Shown piece after piece: positions 26,402-35,982 of a stretch of 64,000 nucleotides of DNA. The stretch is from Nocardioides sambongensis (GTDB lineage: Bacteria; Actinomycetota; Actinomycetes; Propionibacteriales; Nocardioidaceae), in NCBI RefSeq assembly GCF_006494815.1, contig NZ_CP041091.1, positions 806,001-870,000 on the forward strand, given 5' to 3'. Made by a program: the position numbers and the translations under genes. The notes beneath the pieces are model-generated. The model was given only the letters and a program-made list of their open reading frames with translations, did not search any database and had not been told where the DNA came from. Each line of letters begins with the position of its first letter. The stretch's first letter is position 1.

Positions 26402-27157
26402 TCAGTCCTTGTCGTGCTCGAGCCAATTGCTCACATAGGTGTCGGCGTCCATGCCCCACGCCTGAGCCTGTTCGCGGTCACGCCAGTTGAGTTCGGAGTG
26501 ATCGCCGTACCACTCGTGATCGAGCTGTCGCTTGGACTTGTAGTAGTCATTGTCGTCATCCGACGACGTGACAGGGGACGCGGCGCGGTCGCTGAAACCA
26601 ATGCCGTCCAGGTACGACGCAACGCTGTTTCGGCGCCAGTCATCAAGTTCGCGTGCCATCACCATTGCCGCAGGGATCCACCCACCAAGCAGCACCGCCA
26701 GCATGAGCCAGAGGAAGGGGTCCGGGTGTGGCTCCGGTGTCTTGTCCTCGTTCATCGCCAAGGCGAATGCGCCGGCCAGCACCGGGACCCAAAGTACAAA
26801 CAGCGCGATTGACGTCGGGTGGTCTCTGAAAGTCGAACGCATCGGTGGCTTGGTGCCAGATCCGGAGGTACGTGCGCTGACTGCGGTTGTCAGTTCCGCA
26901 TAGCGCTCGCGTTCGGCCTTGTTGAGCAGACGCTCGTTGATCGCGGAGAGCGTGACCGTGCGTCCTCGCGATCGACGGAGAGGGCTGGATGCGTGATGCT
27001 TGGTCCGTAGGTGAGTGCGGCCGTGCGCCTCGACATAGGCGAGCGCGCTGCTCCCCGAATGACCCGAGCGCCTGGACGTCAAACTCCAGCCGCACTGGCA
27101 GGTGCCGTGCCATACGCCATCACGTGAAATGCACGTGAGGGTGGAAGTGTTCGACAC
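26402..27157 (-). CDS. Hypothetical protein with two membrane segments and an N-terminal Cys cluster
   Basis: This 251-residue protein has an N-terminal region with Cys residues (LTCISRDGVWHGTCQCGW) and His residues (HGRTHLRTKHH) that could bind zinc. Two membrane helices follow (IALFVLWVPVLAGAFALAM and FLWLMLAVLLGGWIPAAMVM), then an acidic soluble tail. No family was recognised. It sits between the DUF3800 gene (convergent) and the SCO6880-like gene (same strand, about 60 bases upstream), so it could be cargo or part of the secretion operon. Confidence 0.55.
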   Translation of the reverse strand: MSNTSTLTCISRDGVWHGTCQCGWSLTSRRSGHSGSSALAYVEAHGRTHLRTKHHASSPLRRSRGRTVTLSAINERLLNKAERERYAELTTAVSARTSGSGTKPPMRSTFRDHPTSIALFVLWVPVLAGAFALAMNEDKTPEPHPDPFLWLMLAVLLGGWIPAAMVMARELDDWRRNSVASYLDGIGFSDRAASPVTSSDDDNDYYKSKRQLDHEWYGDHSELNWRDREQAQAWGMDADTYVSNWLEHDKD

Positions 27158-27220
27158 ATTTCAAGATGTTAGCCGCGCTATCGGGCAGTTGTACCCGCAA
27201 TAGGGGCGCGACCTGCCCTC

Positions 27221-28684
27221 TCAGATTGCACGGCACAAAGGCAGGGCTCCAGCCGAGAACGCTTGTGCCTGCTGACCCCAGAGCCGCCGGGTTTCGCACG
27301 AAGCCTGGATCGCGGCCTGCTCGATATCGGCTACAGCACGCTCGAGCTCGTCGGGGTCTTGGGCGCTGACGGCGATGAGCCCGGTGGTGCGGAGGATGCC
27401 GTGGCCGGCGGTGAGGTCGGCTTCCTGCTGGAGGACGTCGTTGTACTCGGCCGACTGTTGGGCGTCCTCGATCTGTCCGATTCGCTGACGCTGGGCGGCG
27501 TCGGAGATGTACTCGGTCTTCTTCTTGCGGATGTCTCGAGCGGCTTGGTCGGTGTGCATGGGCGTGTAAAGGAGCGTGAAGGTGCGGCGCACGCCCGAGG
27601 AGAGGAGTACCGGCGCGAGGAAGCCGGGGTAGACGAGGGATCGCGGCCACTCGCTGATCCAGAGCACGCAGTGGTGCGCGGAGTCGGAGCGCACGCTCGA
27701 CCAGGTCTCGGTGACGGCGACCGGACCGGCGGTTGCGAGGTCGCGGCCCAGTTCGCCGTGGCGCTCGAGAGCACCCGCGACGACGGGGTCGTAGGCCGAG
27801 CGCAGGATGACGGCGAGGTCGCCGGGGTCCAGCCATCCTGCCGGCGCGAGGTCGGCGGCCCGTAGTGCGGCAGTCATCGTGGACATCTCTTGGCGCAGTA
27901 GGGCGGCGGCTCCGCGGTTGCCGCCCCCGGCAGCGCGGATCGCCCGACCGGCGGCCTTCATGTCGAGTGAGATCGAGACGGTGCTGGCATGACGCTCACC
28001 GGCGGGGCCGGCGCGGTCGATGAGCTCGTCGTACGTCGTCGAGGTCCAGGAGTCGTCGCGGTGGCCGTGCTGCGACCACCAGTCCGCCAGGCCCTTGCCG
28101 GAGTCAGGCAGGGTCCGCTCCATCACCTGCAACGAGGCGATGCGACCAGAGCGGCAGGCGGTGGCGAGCACTCGGCCCCAGCTCGTGACGCGGCGCTGTT
28201 GCTCGGTGGGATCGAGCAGGATGAAAGCGGGATGCGTGACCCCGACGATCGCGGTCAGGGTCGCGGTGTGGGGGTCGTGGACCATGACCGCGCCGCTCTC
28301 CGGGTCGAACCACTGTCGCAGGCGCGCTGCGTCGCCAGGCAGTGAGAGGGTTCCCGCAGGGCGGGGCTTGACGATGTGGCGGCGGAACAGCAGTTGCCCA
28401 CCGGTGGATCGCCAGACCCATCGGCTCACGATGGGCAGCCACTCGATGAGCTTGCGACCGCCGACTCCGATGAACGCCAGGGCCGAACAGGCCAGCAGCA
28501 TTGGGACGGCATAGATCAGGGATGGTCCGCCGTCGAAGTACAAGGCGAACACGAGCGTGACCGCGCCGATGCCGACGACGACCAGCTGAGACCCCGAGAG
28601 TCCCAGGAGCACCCCTCGGCGGGTCAGGCGGGAGAACTTCACTGCGGCGAGCGCGTGATCGTTCGCTGTTGTCGAGTTGCTCAT
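27221..28684 (-). CDS. SCO6880-like type IV secretion membrane protein
   Basis: This 487-residue protein has two or three N-terminal membrane helices (GSQLVVVGIGAVTLVFALYF, SLIYAVPMLLACSALAFIGV) and a long cytoplasmic domain ending in a helical segment (AAQRQRIGQIEDAQQSAEYN). The arrangement matches the SCO6880 family of actinobacterial conjugative elements. This family is thought to replace PrgI/VirB3 plus the N-terminal part of VirB4. That role would fit the short VirB4-type ATPase encoded at 19703-21190. A 3-base gap separates it from the TrbL-like gene. Confidence 0.75.
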   Translation of the reverse strand: MSNSTTANDHALAAVKFSRLTRRGVLLGLSGSQLVVVGIGAVTLVFALYFDGGPSLIYAVPMLLACSALAFIGVGGRKLIEWLPIVSRWVWRSTGGQLLFRRHIVKPRPAGTLSLPGDAARLRQWFDPESGAVMVHDPHTATLTAIVGVTHPAFILLDPTEQQRRVTSWGRVLATACRSGRIASLQVMERTLPDSGKGLADWWSQHGHRDDSWTSTTYDELIDRAGPAGERHASTVSISLDMKAAGRAIRAAGGGNRGAAALLRQEMSTMTAALRAADLAPAGWLDPGDLAVILRSAYDPVVAGALERHGELGRDLATAGPVAVTETWSSVRSDSAHHCVLWISEWPRSLVYPGFLAPVLLSSGVRRTFTLLYTPMHTDQAARDIRKKKTEYISDAAQRQRIGQIEDAQQSAEYNDVLQQEADLTAGHGILRTTGLIAVSAQDPDELERAVADIEQAAIQASCETRRLWGQQAQAFSAGALPLCRAI

Positions 28685-28687
28685 GGG

Positions 28688-30025
28688 TCAGCGCCTCGTG
28701 CCGCGTGGTTGGGAGGGAACCGAGTCCGGCACGTGCTGGGGGAGGGGCGCACCGGAGGTCGATACCGGCGTTTGCTGGGCCGCATCAGTCTGCTGAGAGA
28801 CTGCGCCACCGACGGCCTTCCCGGTGCGCACTCCTGCGGCGGCGGCCTCCTTCGCGACGACGAGGCCTGCGGCGACTCCACCCGCAGCGGCGCCGCCGCC
28901 CGCACCAGCGCCACCTCCAGCTGAGCCACTAGCCGGGCCCGCGCTGCCGCCTGCCGGTGATGCGGCGCCGAGGCTTCCGGTCGACGGTCCCGAGCCTGCC
29001 GGTGCCGTAGGCGGAGTCGTTGAGCCGCCGCCTGAGCTCTGTGAGGAGCCGCCGTTGAGGACCTTGCTGGGCTGGGAGCCTGGGGTGCGGTTCATCGGGA
29101 TCGGTAGGGGCCGGTTGAGAGCGGACTTGCCTTCCTGCTCGGCTGACATCGCGTGGTACATGTCGAATCCCATGAAGCTGATGGCCTTGTAGGTCATGTA
29201 GGGAGCGAACCCCGCCATGAGCATCAGTACGACGCCGGCGATCGGTTCACTCACCGATTGGATGTCGCTGTCGATGGGCGCGGAGACCTGGGCGATCGCG
29301 AGCAGGAAGATCACCACCAGGACGACCTTCGACAAGATCAGGGCGATCACGAACGACGCCCACTTGCTCACCCAGCCACGTGTGTGGTCCCAGCTCGACC
29401 CGGCCAGAGCGATCGGAGCGAAGACGATCGCGATGAGCAGGAGCGCCTTGCGGATCAGCAGACTGATCCACACGATCGCCGCCGCACCGATGGCGAGGCC
29501 CGCGATGAACATCGTGATGACCGCACCCGCGCCGGGGGCGGCGATGTTGAGCCCGACCAGCCCGGTGGTGAGCAGGGCGATGCGGTCGCCCATCTGCTCC
29601 ATGTTGGTCCCGGCTGCATTGACGATGCCGATGCAGAGCTGGTCGGTGACCTCCAGCGCCGTGGCGAGGAGTGCGAGAGCGACGAAGGAGCCAAGGACCG
29701 ACTTCGCCAAACCGAGGGCCGCGCGCGAGAGTGCAGCGGGTTCTCGTCGGATCATGCCGCCGATGACCTGGAGCATGAAGAAGCCGAGCATGACGAAGAC
29801 GGCGACGCCGAAGAGGATGTTGTAGACCTTCGTGTACTGGCCGCTGGTGACGTCGACCATCGTGGTCGAGTCGAAGACCGTCCAAACCGCCTCGAACATC
29901 CACCCGGCTGCGTGGCCCATGCCCTGGGCGAGCCAATCGAAGGGTGCCGCGACTAGTGAGCCGGCGGCGTCTCCCGCGACGTCGCACACGCTGGAGATGA
30001 CCGGTACTCCGCAGACGTCAACCAT
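28688..30025 (-). CDS. TrbL/VirB6-like conjugation membrane protein
   Basis: This 445-residue protein has about six membrane helices (VYNILFGVAVFVMLGFFMLQVIG, VLGSFVALALLATALEVTD, VITMFIAGLAIGAAAIVWIS, KALLLIAIVFAPIALAGSSW, IALILSKVVLVVIFLLAIAQ). A conserved TRGWVSKW block lies between two of them, as in TrbL/VirB6 channel proteins. The C-terminal 120 residues are low-complexity Gly/Ser/Ala/Pro and likely disordered. It would form the inner-membrane channel of the transfer apparatus. It lies between the DUF6112 and SCO6880-like genes. Confidence 0.82.
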   Translation of the reverse strand: MVDVCGVPVISSVCDVAGDAAGSLVAAPFDWLAQGMGHAAGWMFEAVWTVFDSTTMVDVTSGQYTKVYNILFGVAVFVMLGFFMLQVIGGMIRREPAALSRAALGLAKSVLGSFVALALLATALEVTDQLCIGIVNAAGTNMEQMGDRIALLTTGLVGLNIAAPGAGAVITMFIAGLAIGAAAIVWISLLIRKALLLIAIVFAPIALAGSSWDHTRGWVSKWASFVIALILSKVVLVVIFLLAIAQVSAPIDSDIQSVSEPIAGVVLMLMAGFAPYMTYKAISFMGFDMYHAMSAEQEGKSALNRPLPIPMNRTPGSQPSKVLNGGSSQSSGGGSTTPPTAPAGSGPSTGSLGAASPAGGSAGPASGSAGGGAGAGGGAAAGGVAAGLVVAKEAAAAGVRTGKAVGGAVSQQTDAAQQTPVSTSGAPLPQHVPDSVPSQPRGTRR

Positions 30026-30052
30026 CGTCGTGTCCTCGCTTGGCCGCGGGCC

Positions 30053-30370
30053 TCAGACCGACTGGCCGACGTTCCAGAAGAAGTTGACCAGCGCCACCGA
30101 AGCCCCCGTCACGATCGCCGCACCCAAGCCCACGAGGACGCCGAACTTGCCGCGTCCGGCGAGGTGAGGGTTGGACGAGTTCGCGCCCAGCGCCCATACG
30201 ACCGCGGAGACGATGAGGCCGAGCACCGCGAGAATGAGACCGACGGTCATGGAGGCGCCGACGATGCTCTTGAGCTGGCTGATGCCGGGCAGGCCGTTGG
30301 AGTTCGGGCCGATGTTGATGTCCTGCGGCAGCAGGGCCACGATCGTGGTGGGTAGACCGAGGTGGATCAC
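30053..30370 (-). CDS. DUF6112 family membrane protein (possible VirB2/TrbC-like)
   Basis: This 105-residue protein has two membrane helices (VGLILAVLGLIVSAVVWALGA and FGVLVGLGAAIVTGASVALV) and the family layout ISQLKSIVGASMT plus a Trp near the C-terminus. A pilin-like or channel-accessory role is inferred from size, topology and position before the TrbL-like gene. A paralog lies 8 kb away at 38515-38799 with cargo between them. Confidence 0.75.
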   Translation of the reverse strand: MIHLGLPTTIVALLPQDINIGPNSNGLPGISQLKSIVGASMTVGLILAVLGLIVSAVVWALGANSSNPHLAGRGKFGVLVGLGAAIVTGASVALVNFFWNVGQSV

Positions 30371-30451
30371 GATTCCTCCTGAGTGAGCGGATGGTTCACT
30401 CGCTCAGGTGTTCATCGCAAGCACTGGCAGCCACGGCTGGCCCGGAGCAAG

Positions 30452-33400
30452 TCAGCCGTTCGAAGACGGATCAGAGTGTGAGTTGTCGGCTGCAACCGCC
30501 TCAGGAATGATCACAAATCCGTGCCGAGGATCCGGCACGATCTGGGCGCTCGGGACGGCGTTCGCAAGGAAAACCTTGAACGTCTTGTACTTGGCCCAGG
30601 CCTGCTTGGCATCAGGGCCGAGCGCCTTGATTAGGCCAGTGGATACCTCCGGGAGCGTTGCCGGCCGCGAGAGTTCGCTGATGATCCGGCGTGCCTCGTT
30701 GGCGACGGTCGCTGTGAGCTCCGGATTGTCGTCGATCAGCGGTGTTGAGAACCAGGTATCGGGGAGGGGCTGGTCGGGGGGAACGCCCTCGGGGAGGACC
30801 ACCCGTCCGTGCCGGGGATCCGGGAGGATCTGAGCGCTCGGAACGGCATAGGCAAGGAACGCTTCGAAGGTCTTGTACTTGGTCCAGGTTCTCTTGGCTT
30901 CATCGCCCAGTGAGCGGGTCAGGAGCGCGGAGACCTCCGGGAGTTTCGCCGGCCGCGAGAGTTCGCTGATGATCCGGCGTGCCTCGTTGGCGACGGTCGC
31001 TGTGAGCTCCGGGTCGTCGTCGATCAGCGGGCCTGCGAACAAGGTGTCGGTGAGTTGCTGGTCAGGGCGAGTTCCCTCGGGGAGTATCACCCGCCCGTGC
31101 AGTGGATCTGTCACGATCTGAGCGCTCGGAACGGCGTATTCAAGGAAAGCGTCGAAGCCCTTGTGCTTGGTCCAGGTGCGTTTGGCGTCCTCGCCCAGTG
31201 AGCGGGTCAGGAGCGCGGAGACCTCCGGGAGTTTCGCCGGCCGCGAGAGTTCGCTGATGATCCGGCGTGCCTCGTTGGCGACGGTCGCTGTGAGCTCCGG
31301 ATTGTCGTCGATCAGCGGTGTTGAGAACCAGGTATCGGGGAGGGGCTGGTCGGGGGGAACGCCCTCGGGGAGGACCACCCGTCCGTGCCGGGGATCCGGG
31401 AGGATCTGAGCGCTCGGAACGGCATAGGCAAGGAACGCTTCGAAGGTCTTGTACTTGGTCCAGGTTCTCTTGGCTTCATCGCCCAGTGAGCGGGTCAGGA
31501 GCGCGGAGACCTCCGGGAGTTTCGCCGGCCGCGAGAGTTCGCTGATGATCCGGCGTGCCTCGTTGGCGACGGTCGCTGTGAGCTCCGGGTCGTCGTCGAT
31601 CAGCGGGCCTGCGAACAAGGTGTCGGTGAGTTGCTGGTCAGGGCGAGTTCCCTCGGGGAGTATCACCCGCCCGTGCAGTGGATCTGTCACGATCTGAGCG
31701 CTCGGAACGGCGTATTCAAGGAAAGCGTCGAAGCCCTTGTGCTTGGTCCAGGTGCGTTTGGCGTCCTCGCCCAGTGAGCGGGTCAGGAGCGCGGAGACCT
31801 CCGGGAGTTTCGCCGGCCGCGAGAGTTCGCTGATGATCCGGCGGGCCTCGTTGGCGACGGTCGCTGTGAGCTCCGGATTGTCGTCGATCAGCGGTGTTGA
31901 GAACCAGGTATCGGGGAGGGGCTGGTCGGGGGAAACGCCCTCGGGGAGGACCACCCGTCCGTGCCGGGGATCCGGGAGGATCTGAGCGCTCGGAACGGCA
32001 TAGGCAAGGAACGCTTCGAAGGTCTTGTACTTGGTCCAGGTTCTCTTGGCTTCATCGCCCAGTGAGCGGGTCAGGAGCGCGGAGACCTCCGGGAGTTTCG
32101 CCGGCCGCGAGAGTTCGCTGATGATCCGGAGTGCCTCGTTGGCGACGGTCGCTGTGAGCTCCGGGTCGTCGTCGATCAGCGGTGTTGAGAACCAGGTATC
32201 GGGGAGGGGCTGGTCGGGGGGAACGCCCTCGGGGAGGACCACCCGTCCGTGCCGGGGATCGGTCACGATCTGTGCGCTCGGAACGGCGTATTCAAGGAAG
32301 GCCTTGAAGGACCTGAACTTGTCCCGAGCCTGCTTCGCATCGTCGCCGAGCGCGCGGGCGAGAAGAGTGGATACCTCCAGGAGCTTTGCCGGCCGCGTGA
32401 ATTCGCCAAAGATCCGGCGGACGTCATCGACGACCGCCGTGAGCGTCTCATCGTCCTCGACCTGAGGTGACGCGGATCTTGGCTGGCGGGATGGCCGGTC
32501 GGCTGGAACGCCCTCGACGTCTTGCTCTACGAGCATGACGTTGCGTGCTTGATCTTGGCCTTTGTCGTTCCTTGAAGGGGTGAAGTGGACCGGTGACCCT
32601 GCCGACAGATCCGCCATCTCTGTTGGGGGCTGCAGCCAGCCTGCCTGGAAGAAGATGTTTTCGGGAAAGTGTGGATGGGCGATGAAGCCGTACTTCTGGC
32701 GGACGTTGACGACGGTTCCGCGAAGCCGCTCCCTAGGTGCGAAATCAACGTGCGCCACGCTGACGCCCGGCGCCACCTTCTCTCGCATCTCCGGAGTGAG
32801 CGTGGCCAGGGTGAACTCGACGAAGCCCCAGGAATCGTTTTGGCGCAGTCGGGTGTCATCGTTCGCTCTGGTGACGGCGTGGGCTAGCGCTCGCTCGTCC
32901 TCGGGCGAGAGCTCGGCTGCCCTACGCGCTGCCTTCAGGGCGCTCACGAGGGCTCCGTTAACAGCCCGAACCAGTTTGTCGTCGGTTGAGCCGGAGTCGT
33001 GAAGTTCGAGGCCAACGCTCACGGCACGAAGTGCGTTCGCTAGCGCGTCGGCGGGAGAATTGTTGGCCAGGTCAGCATCGCTCCACTGTTGGAGGCACTT
33101 CACGAGCGACGTCGTTGCCTTCCGTTTGAACTCGGCGGTTGGTGCATGCTCAAGGGCCCACTCGATCAGTTGCTTGCCCTGGGTGAATTGGTTGTTCCAG
33201 AAGTAGAAGTTGCCGAGATGATGTGCCGTGTCGTACGTCGTGAAGTAGTTGTGCGTCGCTTCGGCAATGTCGATAGCTGCAGGGATGTCGCGGACGGCGC
33301 GCGCAAGATGGGCGGAGTAGAAGTAGCCCACCCAGCAACGCTCTTCCTCGCTCTCGCACTTGCTCAGCGCAGATCGAAAGAGAGCTGTAGCTGCCACCGT

Positions 33401-35890
33401 TCTCCCGCTGGTGCTCGCGAAGAACGCCTCTACGCGATCAACCTCGAAGTATCCAGGGTTGATGGCTCGCGCGCGGTCGAGCGTCGCGGCCGCGGCGGTC
33501 GGATTGCCTGTCTTGCTCTCGCGCAACGCGCGGTGGAGCAGATGTGCAACCGGGCCATCGCTCGTAGAGCGTTCGAAGATGAGGTTCGGATCGAAGTACC
33601 TACCGCGATCGGCGATCCACTGAGCCTCGAGAGCGCGGTCCTGGTTGTACTCCCTCTCCCGTCTGTACACGTCCTCCAGTACGCCGGACTCCGGCACGGG
33701 CGGCAGGAAGCTCCTTGCCGTGGATGAGAGGCTCAGGAGTTCGGAGTCGTCGCCGTTTGGGGCTTGGGTACGAACCAGCAGCGACCGTTGAGTCAAGCGT
33801 TGTGCGCCGCGTCGTAGAGCATCAATGTCGATCTCGGAGATCACGGCAAGTTCATCGAATGAGATCGGGCGATCAACCACGCGGAGCACCTGGAGTAGGA
33901 GTGTCTCCTCGTCTCCGAGGGCCTCGACGACGTTGCCGACGCAGAATCTCAGCAGCTCATCCTGATTGCGAAGCGGATCGGATACCGGCTTCCCGGCCGC
34001 GACGCTCAGGATGTACCAGCGAATCGCGAGCGGTGAGTAGCGGAGGTCACGCAGCGTGGTGGAGATCTTCTCGGCGGTCCATTCAGACAGGTCATAGGAA
34101 CCGCTGCTGCGAGCGAAGTTGCGAAACAGCTGGGTGGCGCTGGCCTCGTCCAATGGTCCGACATCCCGCGTCTGTGTGCGGTCGCCCGTCCCAACCCTGC
34201 TCGTCAAGAGGAAGGTCACGTCGCGGTCACTGAGTGCGTCATCGAGAGCGAAGAACTCGTCGCCGTGAAGGGTTTCGAGGTTATCGACGACAATAAGGGT
34301 CTTCATTTCCCCAATAGCAGCGCCGAGTTCCTCGATGCCACCTCGGAATGTGCGATCCACAGCTGTTCCAATAGCAGTGGCAACGCCGGCTACGTCACGC
34401 AGAGCGTTGGAGAGGTCTCGGATGCCCGCGGTCGTGAGTTGCTCTGTCTTCAGTGATGTCCAGAGGATTGCGTCGAACGGAGATTCGGGATCGTCGAGGA
34501 GCCTGTAAGCGACCTCCAGTGCGAGCGCTGTCTTGCCGATGCCCCCTTCGCCCCGGAGCATGATCGGGTATCGGCGTCGTTTGACCATCGCGACGACCTC
34601 GGTGACCAGTTGCTCGCGACCAAGGAGGCCCGTCTCATCGAAGTCAGCCTCGGGCAGGTTGTTTAGCACCAGGTCCAGGGGCCCGGATCCTGCGCGAGCT
34701 TTCGGCTGCCACCCGGCATCGGTCGCAAGCTGCTGCAGCGCGGCGGTCGTTAGTGGAAACTGAGGAGATCGGAAGCGCTCGACGAAGGCTTCGGTCTCGT
34801 CGAGATCGTCCGGCTGAAGCGGTCGTCCGCGAACGATGCGGTTCCTCACAGGAATGAAATCGTCGAACGACGTGACCGCCGACCGAAGCGATTCCACGAG
34901 ATCGGGCGGCAACGCATCGACGTGGCGGAGAAGGACGTCGCGGGATTCCTGGGGATGCAAGTACGCGGTCAGCGCCTCGGCGTCTGGTGCGTCGACGCTG
35001 GCCCGTCGCGCCATCAGCTTGTCGTACAGGGGCCCGAAGATCTCTGTCGGCGAGAGCTCATCGGGAACGAATCGTTCGATGGCATAACGCATATCCTGCT
35101 CAAGACTGTCGACTACATGGCGAGCTCGCGCCCGGGATGTGAGGCCGGCAGGCGTCACGGGTGCGACATCGTTGCGGGAAGGACGGTGTGTATCCACATG
35201 CTCGCGAGTCGGCCAGACGATTGACCACTCGGCTCCACGACCTGTTTGGGTGGAGCGGAGCCGTGCCTGTCCGTCGGGCGGCGTCCAGTTGTTTCGGGTG
35301 ACTCTGTCTGCAATGAGCACCGCGATGCGTGCGCCTCGGGCGTAGTAGGCCCCACCTCCTTTCGGGAATCCGGCTGGCGCGGCTCGGTTCTTCAGGTCCA
35401 GGCAGGCGAGGTCTATGTCCGCGTTCGGGTCCTTGATCCGAGCCATCAGGCCGTTCGCCAGTTTCTGGCCCGATCGGATGGGTAGCTCGGTGCGGCGCCC
35501 ATCGGCCTCCAGGTTCCAGTAGACCTGCGAGAACGCCAGCACCTCGTCCCGAGAGACAGCGCTGGACTTGTTCAGAGACTTGCGCGCGACCGAGTCCTCG
35601 GAGATTCCCAGGAGTCCGTCGTAAAGCCAATCACGCACGACGTCGTCGGTCAGTTCTGAGTCGGTGTCGCAGATGACGTCGGTCAGCACCCGTAGAGGCT
35701 CGCCCGGGATGGCGTGCGCCACCCAACTGAACCTGTCGTCCTCCCGCTCAACCAGGCCGCACTCGACGGCCAGTTGTTGGATACAGGCGGCCAAGATCAG
35801 GGTTAGCGAAGGCTCTCCGCCCTCGTCAGGATCGAGGTCGAGTGCCCTTAGGAGCGCGGCGTTGACCTTGAGTTCGTCGCCGTCTGCCAT
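30452..35890 (-). CDS. Giant STAND NTPase with HEPN-like, cold-shock and seven OST-HTH/LOTUS-like repeats
   Basis: This 1812-residue protein starts at ATG 35890, the first start with plausible protein sequence. An N-terminal helical region is followed near residues 280-370 by a HEPN-like segment ending FIPVRNRIVRGRPL. The usual His of RxxxxH is Arg here. An NB-ARC/STAND ATPase follows: Walker A GEGGIGKTALAL near 447, Walker B TLIVVDNLET near 530, sensor FLLTSR and GLPL-like YSPLAIRW. Next come TPR-like helical repeats (residues 770-1040) and a cold-shock-type OB domain (VVNVRQKYGFIAHPHFPENIFF) near 1056-1126. Seven 96-residue repeats (residues 1140-1812) with a LOTUS/OST-HTH pattern (KLPEVSALLTRSLG, FEAFLAYAVPSAQI) end the protein. 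STAND proteins oligomerise on sensing a target; CSD and LOTUS domains bind RNA. It is divergent from the NYN nuclease gene, a likely partner. Confidence 0.85.
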   Translation of the reverse strand: MADGDELKVNAALLRALDLDPDEGGEPSLTLILAACIQQLAVECGLVEREDDRFSWVAHAIPGEPLRVLTDVICDTDSELTDDVVRDWLYDGLLGISEDSVARKSLNKSSAVSRDEVLAFSQVYWNLEADGRRTELPIRSGQKLANGLMARIKDPNADIDLACLDLKNRAAPAGFPKGGGAYYARGARIAVLIADRVTRNNWTPPDGQARLRSTQTGRGAEWSIVWPTREHVDTHRPSRNDVAPVTPAGLTSRARARHVVDSLEQDMRYAIERFVPDELSPTEIFGPLYDKLMARRASVDAPDAEALTAYLHPQESRDVLLRHVDALPPDLVESLRSAVTSFDDFIPVRNRIVRGRPLQPDDLDETEAFVERFRSPQFPLTTAALQQLATDAGWQPKARAGSGPLDLVLNNLPEADFDETGLLGREQLVTEVVAMVKRRRYPIMLRGEGGIGKTALALEVAYRLLDDPESPFDAILWTSLKTEQLTTAGIRDLSNALRDVAGVATAIGTAVDRTFRGGIEELGAAIGEMKTLIVVDNLETLHGDEFFALDDALSDRDVTFLLTSRVGTGDRTQTRDVGPLDEASATQLFRNFARSSGSYDLSEWTAEKISTTLRDLRYSPLAIRWYILSVAAGKPVSDPLRNQDELLRFCVGNVVEALGDEETLLLQVLRVVDRPISFDELAVISEIDIDALRRGAQRLTQRSLLVRTQAPNGDDSELLSLSSTARSFLPPVPESGVLEDVYRREREYNQDRALEAQWIADRGRYFDPNLIFERSTSDGPVAHLLHRALRESKTGNPTAAAATLDRARAINPGYFEVDRVEAFFASTSGRTVAATALFRSALSKCESEEERCWVGYFYSAHLARAVRDIPAAIDIAEATHNYFTTYDTAHHLGNFYFWNNQFTQGKQLIEWALEHAPTAEFKRKATTSLVKCLQQWSDADLANNSPADALANALRAVSVGLELHDSGSTDDKLVRAVNGALVSALKAARRAAELSPEDERALAHAVTRANDDTRLRQNDSWGFVEFTLATLTPEMREKVAPGVSVAHVDFAPRERLRGTVVNVRQKYGFIAHPHFPENIFFQAGWLQPPTEMADLSAGSPVHFTPSRNDKGQDQARNVMLVEQDVEGVPADRPSRQPRSASPQVEDDETLTAVVDDVRRIFGEFTRPAKLLEVSTLLARALGDDAKQARDKFRSFKAFLEYAVPSAQIVTDPRHGRVVLPEGVPPDQPLPDTWFSTPLIDDDPELTATVANEALRIISELSRPAKLPEVSALLTRSLGDEAKRTWTKYKTFEAFLAYAVPSAQILPDPRHGRVVLPEGVSPDQPLPDTWFSTPLIDDNPELTATVANEARRIISELSRPAKLPEVSALLTRSLGEDAKRTWTKHKGFDAFLEYAVPSAQIVTDPLHGRVILPEGTRPDQQLTDTLFAGPLIDDDPELTATVANEARRIISELSRPAKLPEVSALLTRSLGDEAKRTWTKYKTFEAFLAYAVPSAQILPDPRHGRVVLPEGVPPDQPLPDTWFSTPLIDDNPELTATVANEARRIISELSRPAKLPEVSALLTRSLGEDAKRTWTKHKGFDAFLEYAVPSAQIVTDPLHGRVILPEGTRPDQQLTDTLFAGPLIDDDPELTATVANEARRIISELSRPAKLPEVSALLTRSLGDEAKRTWTKYKTFEAFLAYAVPSAQILPDPRHGRVVLPEGVPPDQPLPDTWFSTPLIDDNPELTATVANEARRIISELSRPATLPEVSTGLIKALGPDAKQAWAKYKTFKVFLANAVPSAQIVPDPRHGFVIIPEAVAADNSHSDPSSNG
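30640..32465 (-). repeat. Tandem 288-base coding repeats with a 576-base higher-order period
   Basis: Seven in-frame copies of a 96-codon unit lie end to end in the STAND gene. A marker GCTGTGAGCTCCGG recurs near 30711, 31000, 31288, 31576, 31864 and 32152, exactly 288 bases apart. Alternate copies are nearly identical over 576 bases, while the first and last copies are divergent. This indicates recent amplification of a two-unit block by unequal exchange. Confidence 0.92.
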
Positions 35891-35982
35891 GTCCTGATTA
35901 TGACGTCGGCACCAGGTCACCCGCACCGGCGCCACGCAGGGAGGCGACCGTCGGCGTACTTGGGGGTCTCGATAGCGGGTCT

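Noticed and set aside
30640..32465. CRISPR-like or satellite array
   Set aside because: The repeats are in frame inside a single long gene with a protein-level repeat pattern, and the 288-base unit has no spacer structure.
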